Below are positions 26,347 through 35,665 of a stretch of 63,643 nt of DNA, in pieces. This DNA is from Bradyrhizobium viridifuturi (GTDB lineage Bacteria > Pseudomonadota > Alphaproteobacteria > Rhizobiales > Xanthobacteraceae): assembly GCF_001238275.1 (NCBI RefSeq), contig NZ_LGTB01000049.1, positions 1-63,643 of the forward strand. The letters are read 5' to 3'. The notes under the pieces were generated by a model that was given only the letters and a program-made list of their open reading frames with translations, had not been told where the DNA came from and made no database searches. A program made the position numbers and the translations under genes. The first letter of the stretch is position 1; every line of letters begins with the position of its first letter.

Positions 26347-27818
26347 ATGTTCGATTTTGAAGCGATCTCCCGTGCAATGTCCGGCCAGACCGTGCTCTGC
26401 GTCGGCGACCTCATGCTCGACGAGTTCGTCTATGGCGAGGTGTCGCGGATCTCGCCGGAGGCGCCGGCGCCGGTGATCGCGGTCAGGCGCAGCGAGATCA
26501 ATATCGGCGGCGCTGGCAACGTCGCGCGCAATATCGCCTCGCTCGGCGGGCGCTGCATCTTCGTCGGCCTGATCGGCGAGGATGCCGCCGGCACGGTGCT
26601 CTCGGAGGCGCTGGCGAAGGAGGCCGGCATCGAAACCGTGCTGGTGCGCGACGCCGCGCGGCCGACCACGCGCAAGGTGCGCTTCGTCTCCGAACAGTTC
26701 TCGACCCACATGCTGCGCTCCGATTGGGAGCTCGCGGCGCCGGCGGCGCCCGCCGTCGAGCAGCAGTTGATCGACGCCATCCTGCCGCGCCTTGCGCAGG
26801 CCGACATCGTGCTGCTGTCCGACTATGCCAAGGGCGTGCTCACCGCGCGCGTGATCCGCAACGTGATCGACGCCGCGCGTCAGGCGAAAAAGCGCGTGAT
26901 CGTCGATCCCAAGAGCGCCAATCTCGCGATCTATCGCGGCGCGACCGTGCTGACGCCGAACCGCAAGGAGTTCGCCGAGGCGACCCGCAGCCGCGCCGAC
27001 AGCCATGACAACATCGCGCAGGCGGCGCCCGATGCGATGGTCCTCGCCGATTGCGAGGCGATGCTGGTGACGCAGGGCGAGCGCGGCATGACCCTGGTGA
27101 CGCGGGATGGCGGATCGATCCATGTGCCGGCGCTGCCGGTCAAGGTGCGTGACGTCTCCGGGGCCGGCGATACCGTCGCCGCGGCGCTGGCGCTCGCGCT
27201 CGCCGGCGGTGCCGACTGGGACGGCGCGCTGCGGATCGCGAGTGCCGCGGCGGCGGTTGCGGTCGGCAAGACCGGCACTGCGATCGTCAGGTCCGCCGAA
27301 CTGCGGCGACGGATCCTGCCTCACGCGTCGCTCGCGGCCGAGGAGAAGATCGTCCCGGCCGGTGGCGATATCGATGCGTATCTAGAGGAATGGCGCCGGC
27401 AGGATCTGCGCATCGGCTTCACCAATGGCTGTTTCGACATCCTGCATCCCGGTCACGTCAAGGTCCTGACCGCCGCGCGCGCGCCTGTGACCGCCTCATC
27501 GTCGGCTTGAACAGCGATGCCTCGGTGAAGCGACTGAAGGGCGAGGGGCGTCCGGTGCAGAACGAGCGCGCCCGCGCCGAGGTCCTGGCGGCGCTGGAAG
27601 CCGTCGATCTCGTCGCGATCTTCGAGGAAGACACGCCGATCAATCTGATCACCAAGGTGCGGCCGAGCGTGCTGGTCAAGGGCGGTGACTACATCCGCGA
27701 GCAGGTGGTCGGTCACGAGATCGTCGAGGCCGCCGGTGGCGAGGTGGTGCTGGTCGAGATCCTGCAGGGCCACAGCACGACGTCGCTGGTTGCCCGCGCC
27801 CGCGAGGGCAAGGCGTGA
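26347..27818 (+). pseudogene. hldE: Bifunctional heptose 7-phosphate kinase/heptose 1-phosphate adenylyltransferase, frameshifted
   Basis: HldE performs two steps of ADP-heptose synthesis. Corrected length is 490 residues, normal for the fused enzyme. Residues 1-320 are the PfkB-type kinase (LMLDEFVYGEVSRISPEAPA, NIGGAGNVARN, and the anion-hole DVSGAGDTVAAALAL). From about residue 360 comes the nucleotidyltransferase (GCFDILHPGHVKVL). The frame breaks at about 27483, where one missing G (GCGCGCGCC to GCGCGCGGCC) restores A-A-R-A-A-C-D-R-L-I-V-G-L. The remainder (VGLNSDASVKRLKGEGRPVQ) is intact. The stop overlaps the next start by four bases. Probably intact in the organism. Confidence 0.88.
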
Positions 27819-29107
27819 GCGCGAGCATGGCATCATCGGCACCGACCGCGGCGTGTCCGGCCTGGCGCGATCCGGCGCGCTGGCACACCACGACCGACGT
27901 CGTCGCGGTTCTGATCGCGCTGTCGCTGCCGTGGTCGACCTCGCTGGTCGGTATCTTCGGTGTGGTGCTGCTGATCGCGATTGCGCCGACCGTCGACCTC
28001 CGGGCGTTCTGGACGTTGCTGAAGCGGCCGATCTGCGTGGCGCCGATCGCGTTGTTCTGCCTCGCGCTCGCCGGAACGCTGTGGTCGGACGCCGCCTGGG
28101 GCACGAGATTGTATGCCGTCGGGCCGACCGCAAAGCTCCTGGTGCTCCCGGTGCTGCTCTATCATTTCCAGCGCTCGACCCGCGGCACGTGGGTATTCGT
28201 GGCTTTCCTCGTGTCCTGCACGCTGCTGATGCTGATGTCCTGGCTGGTGCTGGCCTATCCGCACCTCGCGCTGCGGGCGGCCGCGCCGGGCGAACAGGGG
28301 GTGTTCGTCAAGAACTACATTGACCAGAGCCAGGAATTCACGCTGTGCGCGGTCGCGCTGGCCTATCCGATCGTGATGTTGCTGCGGGACAAACGCATCT
28401 TGCCGGCCGTGCTGCTGTTGGCTATTGCGCTCAGCCTGTTCGCCAACATGGCGCTCGTGGTGGTGTCGCGGACGGCGATCGTGACGGTTCCGATCATGTT
28501 CGCGGTGTTTGCGCTGCTGCATCTGCGCTGGCGCAGCATCGTCCTGATCCTTTGCGCGGCCGCCGCGTTGTCCGTGGTGGCGTGGTATGGATCGTCGCCG
28601 CTGCGACGGACGGCCGAGTCATTCGGGCGTGACTACAAGCTCTACATGGAGCGCAACGAGCCGACGTCGCTCGGCTTGCGGCTCGAATTCTGGCGCAAGT
28701 CGCTCGGCTTCTTCGCCGAAGCCCCGGTCATCGGCCACGGCACCGGAGCAACGCGGGGCCTGTTCGAGCGCGTCGCGACCGGCGGCATGAACCAGGCTTC
28801 CGCCGAAGTGATCGGAAATCCCCACAATCAAACGTTGAACGTCGCCGTGCAGTGGGGCATTGTGGGTGTGGCGATACTGTACGCGATGTGGCTACTGCAC
28901 CTGTTGCTGTTCCGCGGCGACGGCCTCGTCAACTGGATCGGGCTTCTCGTCGTGGTACAGAATATTACAAGTTCGTTGTTTAATTCACACATCTTCGACT
29001 TTCACGAAGGCTGGATGTATGTGCTGGGCGTCGGGGTTGCTGGCGGCATGGCGTTGAAGGGGCGATCGGGGACCGATTTGGAACCCGAGCCTTCGATCCG
29101 TCCATGA
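27815..29107 (+). CDS. waaL: O-antigen ligase family protein (WaaL-like)
   Basis: The 430-residue protein has about 11-12 membrane segments and the Wzy_C/O-antigen ligase features: a large periplasmic loop with ARG-rich stretch (SSPLRRTAESFGRDYKLYME), then SLGLRLEFWRKSL, VIGHGTGATRGLF and the catalytic-type His in GNPHNQTLNVAVQWG. WaaL joins undecaprenyl-linked O-antigen to lipid A-core in the periplasm. GTG 27815 overlaps the hldE stop; ATG 27827 is an alternative. Position in the heptose operon supports ligase rather than polymerase, though Wzy-type activity cannot be ruled out. Confidence 0.85.
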   Translation: MSASMASSAPTAACPAWRDPARWHTTTDVVAVLIALSLPWSTSLVGIFGVVLLIAIAPTVDLRAFWTLLKRPICVAPIALFCLALAGTLWSDAAWGTRLYAVGPTAKLLVLPVLLYHFQRSTRGTWVFVAFLVSCTLLMLMSWLVLAYPHLALRAAAPGEQGVFVKNYIDQSQEFTLCAVALAYPIVMLLRDKRILPAVLLLAIALSLFANMALVVVSRTAIVTVPIMFAVFALLHLRWRSIVLILCAAAALSVVAWYGSSPLRRTAESFGRDYKLYMERNEPTSLGLRLEFWRKSLGFFAEAPVIGHGTGATRGLFERVATGGMNQASAEVIGNPHNQTLNVAVQWGIVGVAILYAMWLLHLLLFRGDGLVNWIGLLVVVQNITSSLFNSHIFDFHEGWMYVLGVGVAGGMALKGRSGTDLEPEPSIRP

Positions 29108-29190
29108 TCGCTGGCAAGGGCTCCGCAGATACGCTACAGCCTGCCAATGTCTTGTCGCCAACTCCCAGTTGCCAGCAACCCGTCTGCTAG

Positions 29191-31104
29191 ATGACGCGTC
29201 TTTCACAATTCACCCTGCGCAACTTCCTGATCCTGGCGCATGACGCGCTCGCGACGACGTTTGCGTTGCTGGCGAGCTTCTATCTGCGGTTCGAAGGCAG
29301 CCTGCTCACGGATCGGTTGCCGCATCTGCTGCGCATTCTGCCGTGGTTCGTGCTGTTCAGCATTGTGGTCAGCTATTTCTCCAACCTGACGACGGCGAAA
29401 TGGCGCTTCACCTCGTTGCCGGACGCGGTGAACATCCTGCGGGTCGCAGCGGTGCTGACGCTGGCGCTGGTCGTGCTGGACTACGTCTACTTTTTCACGG
29501 GAGCAGCCTCGCTGAGCCCGGTGTTCCTCGGCCGGGTCACGATCATCCTGTTCTTCTTCCTGGAAGTGTTCGCGCTGAGCGCGTTGCGGCTGGGTTATCG
29601 CTACTTCCGTTATTCGCGCACGCGGCTTCATGCCCGGTCCGACAATGCCGCGCCGGCGCTGCTGGTCGGGCGCACGGCCGATGCCGAAGTCGTGCTGCGC
29701 GGCATCGAGAACGGTGCCATCAAGCGGCTCTGGCCGGTCGGCGTGCTGTCGCCCTCGGCCGCGGACCGCGGCCAGATGATCCGCAACATCCCCGTCGTCG
29801 GCGGCGTCGATGACATCGAGGCCGTGATTCGGGATTTCGAGAGCCGGCAGCGGCCGATCAAGCGCGTGGTCATGACGCCCTCGGCCTTCGAGCCGGACGC
29901 GCATCCGGAGAGCCTGCTGATGCGCGCCAAGCGGCTTGGCCTGATGGTCAGCCGCCTGCCGTCGCTGGAGGGCGGCGATGCGCCGCGGCTCACCAATGTC
30001 GCGGTCGAGGACCTGCTGCTGCGTCCGAGCCAGAAGATCGACTACGCCCGGCTCGAGGCGCTGGTGAAGGGCAAGTCCGTCATCGTGACCGGTGGCGGCG
30101 GCTCGATCGGTGCGGAGATCTGCGACCGGGTCGCGACCTTCGGCGCCGCGCGCCTCTTGGTCGTCGAGAACTCCGAGCCTGCGCTCTATGCGGTCACCGA
30201 GGCGCTGTCCGCGCGCGACACCGGCCCCGAGATCGAGGGCAGGATCGCCGACATCAGGGATCGCGAGCGTATCACGCGCCTGATGAGCGAGTTCAAGCCC
30301 GACATCGTGTTCCATGCCGCGGCGCTCAAGCATGTGCCGATCCTGGAGCGCGACTGGAGCGAAGGGGTCAAGACCAACATCTTCGGGTCTGTGAACGTCG
30401 CCGACGCGGCGCGCGCCGCGGGCGCGAGCGCCATGGTGATGATCTCGACCGACAAGGCGATCGAGCCGGTATCGATGCTCGGCCTGACCAAGCGGTTCGC
30501 CGAGATGTATTGTCAGGCGATGGATCACGACCTGATGATCGAAGCCAAGGGCAAGTCGCATATGCGGCTGATCTCGGTGCGGTTCGGCAATGTGCTGGCG
30601 TCCAACGGATCCGTGGTGCCGAAATTCAAGGCGCAGATCGAGGCCGGCGGGCCGATCACCGTCACCCATCCGGACATGGTCCGTTATTTCATGACGATCC
30701 GCGAAGCCTGCGATCTCGTGATCACCGCCGCGACCCACGCAATGACGCCGGCACGGCCTGACGTCTCGGTCTATGTGCTGAACATGGGGCAGCCGGTGAA
30801 GATCGTCGATCTCGCCGAGCGGATGATCCGCCTGTCGGGCCTGCAACCGGGCGTCGACGTCGAGATCGTGTTTAGCGGCATCCGTCCGGGCGAGCGGCTG
30901 AACGAGATCCTGTTCGCAAGCCAGGAGCCGACACTCGAAATCGGCGTCGCCGGCGTCATGGCCGCCAAGCCGAACCAGCCTCCGATGTCGACGCTGCGCA
31001 AGTGGCTCGCGGCGCTCGAAGATGCGATCGAGCGAGATGACCGCGTGACTATCCATGCCGTCCTCCAGGACGCGGTGCCCGAGTTCGGGTCGAATGCCGC
31101 CTGA
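29191..31104 (+). CDS. Membrane-bound nucleotide-sugar 4,6-dehydratase (WbpM/CapD/FlaA1 type)
   Basis: The 637-residue protein has four N-terminal membrane segments (about residues 10-135), a CoA-binding-like middle domain, then an SDR domain opening VIVTGGGGSIGAEICDRVA (about 295). Later motifs are HAAALKHVPILE, STDKAIEPVSMLGLTKR, in which Met replaces the usual catalytic Tyr (SMLGLTK), and VRFGNVLASNGSVVPKF, as in WbpM and CapD. It converts UDP-GlcNAc to the 4-keto-6-deoxy sugar, an entry to QuiNAc or FucNAc. It precedes the glycosyltransferase, epimerase and WecA-like group that fits this pathway. Confidence 0.93.
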   Translation: MTRLSQFTLRNFLILAHDALATTFALLASFYLRFEGSLLTDRLPHLLRILPWFVLFSIVVSYFSNLTTAKWRFTSLPDAVNILRVAAVLTLALVVLDYVYFFTGAASLSPVFLGRVTIILFFFLEVFALSALRLGYRYFRYSRTRLHARSDNAAPALLVGRTADAEVVLRGIENGAIKRLWPVGVLSPSAADRGQMIRNIPVVGGVDDIEAVIRDFESRQRPIKRVVMTPSAFEPDAHPESLLMRAKRLGLMVSRLPSLEGGDAPRLTNVAVEDLLLRPSQKIDYARLEALVKGKSVIVTGGGGSIGAEICDRVATFGAARLLVVENSEPALYAVTEALSARDTGPEIEGRIADIRDRERITRLMSEFKPDIVFHAAALKHVPILERDWSEGVKTNIFGSVNVADAARAAGASAMVMISTDKAIEPVSMLGLTKRFAEMYCQAMDHDLMIEAKGKSHMRLISVRFGNVLASNGSVVPKFKAQIEAGGPITVTHPDMVRYFMTIREACDLVITAATHAMTPARPDVSVYVLNMGQPVKIVDLAERMIRLSGLQPGVDVEIVFSGIRPGERLNEILFASQEPTLEIGVAGVMAAKPNQPPMSTLRKWLAALEDAIERDDRVTIHAVLQDAVPEFGSNAA

Positions 31105-31152
31105 CGGCGCCGTCCCGCTGACGATGAGGCAGGACCGTTTCGAAAGCCATTG

Positions 31153-32366
31153 ATGCCCAGTTCTCGAAAAGTCGTGGTCGCCAGCCAGCACTATCCGCCG
31201 GACCACAGCACGACCGCCGCGATCATGTCTGCGATCGCCGAACGGATCGCGCAGGAGGCGGAGGTGGTGGTGGTCTCGGGGATGCCGGGCTCGGCGAGGC
31301 GCCGGCGCCGGGGCGGCCCGCCGTCGTCGAGATCAGGAACTGGCTGCCGGGAAAGGCGGCGCTGATCAAGCGCGCACTGGCCGAGGCGCTGTTCACCGGC
31401 CGGATGTTCTTTGCGCTGTTGTCGCGGCTGCAGCGGGGCGACGTGGCGCTGACGGTGACTGCTCCGTTCGCGCTTCCCTATGCGGTTGCCATCGCGGCGA
31501 GGCTGAAGGGGGCCAGGTCGGCCTTGATCCTGCACGACCTGTTTCCGGACGTTCTCGTGATGGCCGGACTGCTGCGGCCGTCTTCGCTGGTCGCGCGGGC
31601 GATGCGCGGCATCAACGCGCTGATGTTCCGTGTCTTGAACGTGGTGATCGTCATCGGCCGCGACGCCGAGAAGCTGCTGCTGCGCTATGGCGGGATGACG
31701 CCGGACAAGATCAGGTTCATTCCGAACTGGGCCACGCTCGCCCCCGGCAATCGTCCCGTCAGCCCCGACAATCCGTTTCGCAGGGCGATTGCCGCCCGCT
31801 TCGTCGTCGGCCTGTCCGGCAATCTGGGCTTCACCCACGATCCGGACATCGTCTTCCAGGCCGCGCGGCTGTTGCGCGACGAGCCCGATATCCACTTCGT
31901 GCTCTCGGGATGGGGCATGGGCTTTGCGCGGTTGAAGGAGATGCAGGCCGCAGCGCAACTCGCCAACGTCACGCTGGTCGACCGCGTCGCGGATGGCGAG
32001 CTGGATGCGCTGCTCTCCAGTGCGGATGTCTGGCTCATCCCCTATCGCAAGGACGTTGCCGGTGTATCGGTGCCAAGCCGGTTCTATAATCTGCTCGCGG
32101 CCGGCCGGCCGGTCATCCTGGTCTCCGAGCCCGAGGCCGAGGCAGCCTTGACCGTCAGCGAGAACGGGCTCGGCTGGGTCGTCACGCCGGGGCGGCCCGA
32201 TCAACTCGCCGATGCCGTCAGGCTGGCGTCGCGATCGCAGGACACGGAGATGGCCGAGCGCGCCGTCGCAACCGCGCGGACCTTCAGTGCCGAGCGGGCC
32301 CTGTCGAGCTATGCTGCGCTGGTCGCAGAGCTGTTATCCAATCACGATATGGAGCGGACAGCATGA
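31153..32366 (+). pseudogene. Glycosyltransferase family 4 (WcaI/WbuB-like), frameshifted near the 5' end
   Basis: The first frame, from ATG 31153, gives VVVASQHYPPDHSTTAAIMS, the usual opening of WcaI/WbuB-like enzymes (Y-P-P-D/E...T). It breaks at about 31294. The second frame then reads EAPAPGRPAVVEIRNWLPGK and runs to the stop with LILHDLFPDVLVMAGLL, VGLSGNLGFTHDPDIVFQAA and VPSRFYNLLAAGRPVI. One missing G (CTCGGCGAG to CTCGGGCGAG) heals it to 404 residues. The family adds N-acetylfucosamine or similar residues to lipid-linked O-units in the cytoplasm. Its stop overlaps the epimerase start by four bases. Confidence 0.83.
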
Positions 32367-33304
32367 CTGATCGCCGCCCGACGGTTCTGGTGACGGGTGC
32401 GAGCGGCTTCGTTGGCCGCCATGTGGTGCCCGAGCTGGCGCAGAACGGCTGGCTGGTGCGGCGCGCGGTGCGAACCGCGCCGCAGGATGCAAACGACGTG
32501 GCGATCGGCTCGCTCAGCCCTGCCACTGACTGGCGCGCCGCGCTCGAGGGCGTGGACGCCGTCGTTCATCTTGCGGCTCGCGTTCACCAGCAGTCCGACG
32601 AACAGGCGATCGAGCTCTACCGCAACGTCAATATCGAGGGCACGCTGCATCTGGCGCGTTCGGCGGTTGCGGCGGGGGTTCGGGATTTCGTCTTTGTCAG
32701 CACGATCCTGGTGCATGGGCGCAGCAATTACGGGCGCCCTCCGTTTCGCGAGGATGATGTCCTGACGCCCCGCGGCCTCTACGGAAACTCGAAAGCGGCC
32801 GCCGAAGTCGGGCTCAAGGAGATTGCGCCGGGCAGCGGCATGAGGGTGACCGTGATCAGGCCGCCGCTGATCTACGGCGCCGGTGCGAAAGGCAATTTCG
32901 CCTTGCTCAAGCGCGCGGTGCTCAATCGCATGCCGCTTCCGCTGGCCTATGTGAGGAACCGCCGCGCGTTCCTGTCGGCGGAAAACCTAGCGTCGTTCAT
33001 CCTGCATCGCTTGTCGCAACCGGGAAACGATTTCGACGTGTTTCTGGTGGCCGATCGCGAGCAGGTCTCGACGCGGGAGTTCGTCGAACGGTTGGCCCGC
33101 GCGGCGGAAACCTCGCCGCGCCTGTTCTGGCTGCCACCGCCGCTCCTGAAGGTGTCGCTGACGATGGGTGGCCGCAAGGAGGCCTATGACAGCCTGTTCG
33201 CCTCGCTTGAACTCGATCTGTCCAAGATCGCAAGCACCGGATGGCAGCAGCCGATCAGCCTCGATGAGGGGCTGAGGCGCGCGTTGAGCCGAACCGATAT
33301 CTGA
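32363..33304 (+). CDS. NAD-dependent nucleotide-sugar epimerase/reductase (extended SDR)
   Basis: The 313-residue protein begins VLVTGASGFVGRHVVPELAQ and has VHLAARVH, FVSTILVHG (Ser/Thr position) and catalytic Tyr/Lys in LYGNSKAAAE. Proteins of this group reduce or epimerise the 4-keto sugar made by WbpM-type dehydratases, for example to UDP-QuiNAc or UDP-FucNAc before transfer by a WbpL/WecA-like enzyme, which lies next to it here in convergent orientation. The ATG overlaps the stop of the glycosyltransferase. The exact reaction is inferred from context. Confidence 0.88.
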   Translation: MTDRRPTVLVTGASGFVGRHVVPELAQNGWLVRRAVRTAPQDANDVAIGSLSPATDWRAALEGVDAVVHLAARVHQQSDEQAIELYRNVNIEGTLHLARSAVAAGVRDFVFVSTILVHGRSNYGRPPFREDDVLTPRGLYGNSKAAAEVGLKEIAPGSGMRVTVIRPPLIYGAGAKGNFALLKRAVLNRMPLPLAYVRNRRAFLSAENLASFILHRLSQPGNDFDVFLVADREQVSTREFVERLARAAETSPRLFWLPPPLLKVSLTMGGRKEAYDSLFASLELDLSKIASTGWQQPISLDEGLRRALSRTDI

Positions 33305-33309
33305 GCCGG

Positions 33310-34320
33310 TCAGAATGCGCGCGAGAACCGGCGCAGCTGCCAGGCGACTGCGATCGCGCCGGCCAGCAGCAGGGCGAGGTCAGCAACCAGCGAGTTGAGC
33401 GCGACCGAGGCGAATGCGAGCAGCGCCAGCACCAGGTTGAGCGCAAAGACTTCGCCGACCACACGCCACACCGTGAAGCCGTTGTCGGTCGCGCGTTGAT
33501 AGAAGTGCGAGCGATGCGCGGCCCAGAATGGCTCGCGCCGCGCCATGCGGCGAAACAGCGTGACCGTCGCATCCGTCAAATAGTATAGCGGCAGCAGCAG
33601 CGCGGCGGCAAATTGCTGATGCAGCGCGAGCTCGAGCAGGCACCAGCCGAGCAGCAGGCCGATCGGCAGGCTGCCGACATCGCCAAGGAATATCTTGGCC
33701 ACCGGCCGGTTGAACGGCGCGAAGCCGAGCAGCGCGCCGCACAACGCGGCCGCGACCAGCGTGGTTGCCGCGGGGACATGGCCGAACCAGCCGAGCAGGG
33801 CGACCGCCACCGTGATCGGCACGGCCTCAGCCGCCGTCATCAGGTCGAGCCCGTCCATGAAGTTGACGAGGTTCACGAACCAGAGGCCGGCGACCAGCAA
33901 CAGGCTGCGTTCGAGCCAGAGCGGGCAGGCCGAGACGAGCCTGTGCTCGCCCGGCATCAACAACACCACGGCGGCAACGGCGGCGCCCTGGAGCAGCAGC
34001 CGCGGGACGACGGGCAGGGAGCGGAGGTCGTCGGCAAAGCCTACCACCGCGATGAACAGGCAGGCCGCGAACACCGTGAATGGAATCGTCAGGTCCGGCG
34101 ATCCGGCCAGCACGATGACGATCCCGCCTGCGAGCAGCGTGGCCGCAATGACCGCGATGCCGGCGCCCTGCGGCGTTGGAATGCGGTGCGACGAGCGCGC
34201 ATTCGGTTTCGCCAGCGCCACGCGCAGCAGCACCGGCCGTGTCGCCCGGATCAGGACGGCCGAGATCGATGCGGCCAGAGCCGCTGCGATCAACGACAGG
34301 AGGATCTCGAAGCTGCTCAT
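33310..34320 (-). CDS. Undecaprenyl-phosphate sugar-1-phosphate transferase (WecA/WbpL/MraY family)
   Basis: The 336-residue polytopic protein has about 10-11 membrane segments and the full set of PNPT motifs: KPNARSSHRIPTPQGAG near residue 38, the Mg2+-binding FADDLRSLP, LVNFMDGLDLM, KIFLGDVGSLPIG and the C-terminal HRSHFYQRATDNGF. It starts O-antigen or exopolysaccharide units by loading a sugar phosphate (QuiNAc, FucNAc or GlcNAc) onto undecaprenyl phosphate. It faces the epimerase with a five-base gap and follows the UPF0104 membrane protein gene on the minus strand. Confidence 0.93.
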   Translation of the reverse strand: MSSFEILLSLIAAALAASISAVLIRATRPVLLRVALAKPNARSSHRIPTPQGAGIAVIAATLLAGGIVIVLAGSPDLTIPFTVFAACLFIAVVGFADDLRSLPVVPRLLLQGAAVAAVVLLMPGEHRLVSACPLWLERSLLLVAGLWFVNLVNFMDGLDLMTAAEAVPITVAVALLGWFGHVPAATTLVAAALCGALLGFAPFNRPVAKIFLGDVGSLPIGLLLGWCLLELALHQQFAAALLLPLYYLTDATVTLFRRMARREPFWAAHRSHFYQRATDNGFTVWRVVGEVFALNLVLALLAFASVALNSLVADLALLLAGAIAVAWQLRRFSRAF

Positions 34321-34335
34321 GCTGGTCCGGTCGCT

Positions 34336-34370
34336 GCGATCCCGGGACTCACGATTGCGATCCCGGGACT
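34336..34370. repeat. Direct repeat of 14 bases at 21-base spacing
   Basis: GCGATCCCGGGACT occurs at 34336-34349 and 34357-34370, covering the 3' end of the UPF0104 gene (it encodes part of the C-terminal VPGSQS) and the short gap before the WecA-like gene. It looks like a local tandem duplication. Confidence 0.6.
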
Positions 34371-35317
34371 TCGATCGGCGCTGCGCCCTTGGCGGCCTTT
34401 TCGGGGCTCAGGATCCACACCAGGCCGCCGAATACGCCGACCGCGAACGACACCGCGCCGAACAACAGCGAGATGTTGACACCCTCGTTCGCGATCAATC
34501 CGGCATAGCCGAAGGCCAGCGCCATGGTGGCCTCGCGCACGCCCCAGCCGGCGATCGAGATCGGCATCATCGTGATCAGCATCACCGGCGGCAACAGCTG
34601 GAAGATCTGGCCGAAGGTGACCGGGGCGGTGATCGACTTCACCACGCACCAGGCGATCACGACCGTCACCACGTGAATGGCGATCGAGAGCGCCGCCACC
34701 CGCAATCCGTGCTTGCGGCTGAACAGCACCCGGTTCGCGATGACCGCGCAGGCGTGGATGTGGTGCGTTGCCCACCATTGCTTCAGCCAGGCCCACGGCA
34801 ACAGGCCGATCACCAGGAAGCCGAATCCGGCCGCGAGCGCCGCAAGGTCGAGCAGCAGCAATGCGGTCCAGCCGTTGGAATCGGAGATCAGCCGGTAACT
34901 CCAGGGCAGGGTGGCCGCGATCACGACGGCGAGCGCGATCAGTCCGACCGCGCGGTCGACGAAGATCGAATAGGTGGCTGCCCGCCAGCCGGCACCGGCG
35001 CGCGCGACGAGCCAGAGCCGCACGGCGTCGCCGCCGATCGAGGACGGCAGGGTCTGGTTGAAGAAGGTGCCGATCACGTTGAAGCGCATCGCCTGGGCGG
35101 TCCCCAGCGGCGCGCCGCACTCGACGCTGATCTCGCGCCAGCGCAGCACCCCGAGAAAGATCTGCAGGAAGGTGATCGCAATGGCGAGGCCGAGCCAGCC
35201 GAGGCTCTCGACCTGGATGCGGGAGGCCAGATCGTACAGATTGACCTTGCGCAGCGAGAAATAGAGCAGCGCGGCCGAGATCAGGATCTTGACGGTCGAA
35301 AGCAGGATTCGGCGCAT
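34349..35317 (-). CDS. UPF0104/lysylphosphatidylglycerol-synthase-TM family membrane protein
   Basis: The 322-residue protein has about 8 membrane segments and the family pattern: a conserved FFNQTLPSSIGGDAVRLWLV loop, a later VDRAVGLIAL, and MPISIAGWGVREATMAL near the C-terminus. Members resemble the flippase part of MprF and AglD and are common in polysaccharide loci, where a lipid-linked sugar transport role is suspected but not proven. It lies 28 bases upstream of the WecA-like gene in the same direction, consistent with a shared function in handling the lipid carrier. Confidence 0.85.
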   Translation of the reverse strand: MRRILLSTVKILISAALLYFSLRKVNLYDLASRIQVESLGWLGLAIAITFLQIFLGVLRWREISVECGAPLGTAQAMRFNVIGTFFNQTLPSSIGGDAVRLWLVARAGAGWRAATYSIFVDRAVGLIALAVVIAATLPWSYRLISDSNGWTALLLLDLAALAAGFGFLVIGLLPWAWLKQWWATHHIHACAVIANRVLFSRKHGLRVAALSIAIHVVTVVIAWCVVKSITAPVTFGQIFQLLPPVMLITMMPISIAGWGVREATMALAFGYAGLIANEGVNISLLFGAVSFAVGVFGGLVWILSPEKAAKGAAPIEVPGSQS

Positions 35318-35665
35318 TTCCGTTCGCGCTGCCAGGTTTCAGGATGTGTCAAAAACAGCGCAAAACGCTTTCGCGCGCCCAAATTCGCCGCCTTGGTATG
35401 GTTTCCGCGGCGATCTGGCAATACCCGTACTGGTCCCTATTGCGGCAGGCGCGACGGGGCGGCTAAACAGGCTGGAGCGGGGACGCCCCGCCGCTCACCG
35501 GGAGTTTTACGAAACCGGTAAAATCCGACCAGACGCGTGGGGGCGCGTGACTGCTCGGATCGTGCTCTCCAGGAACAGGGCTGCCGGCCGCGGCGGCCCG
35601 GCCAATTCGGTGTGCCGTCCGCGGATGGATACGATAGGACGTGCACGACAGGACTAGAGGCATCG
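35318..35665. other. Intergenic region of 348 bases upstream of manC
   Basis: No convincing gene. Frames that cross it are Arg-rich and lack ribosome sites. The AGAGG at 35656-35660 before ATG 35666 is the manC ribosome site. The stretch around 35345-35400 is AT-richer and is the likeliest place for the divergent promoters of manC and the UPF0104 gene. Confidence 0.4.

Noticed and set aside
25543..27324. A 593-codon antisense frame over hldD and hldE
   Set aside because: Spans two genes on the other strand and has shadow composition.
29203..31206. A 667-codon antisense frame over the WbpM/CapD-type gene
   Set aside because: Composition is His/Arg/Asp-rich and has no motif; the plus-strand frame has full SDR motifs.
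35289..35657. A 122-codon plus-strand frame before manC
   Set aside because: Arg-rich, overlaps the 5' end of the UPF0104 gene in antisense, no ribosome site.
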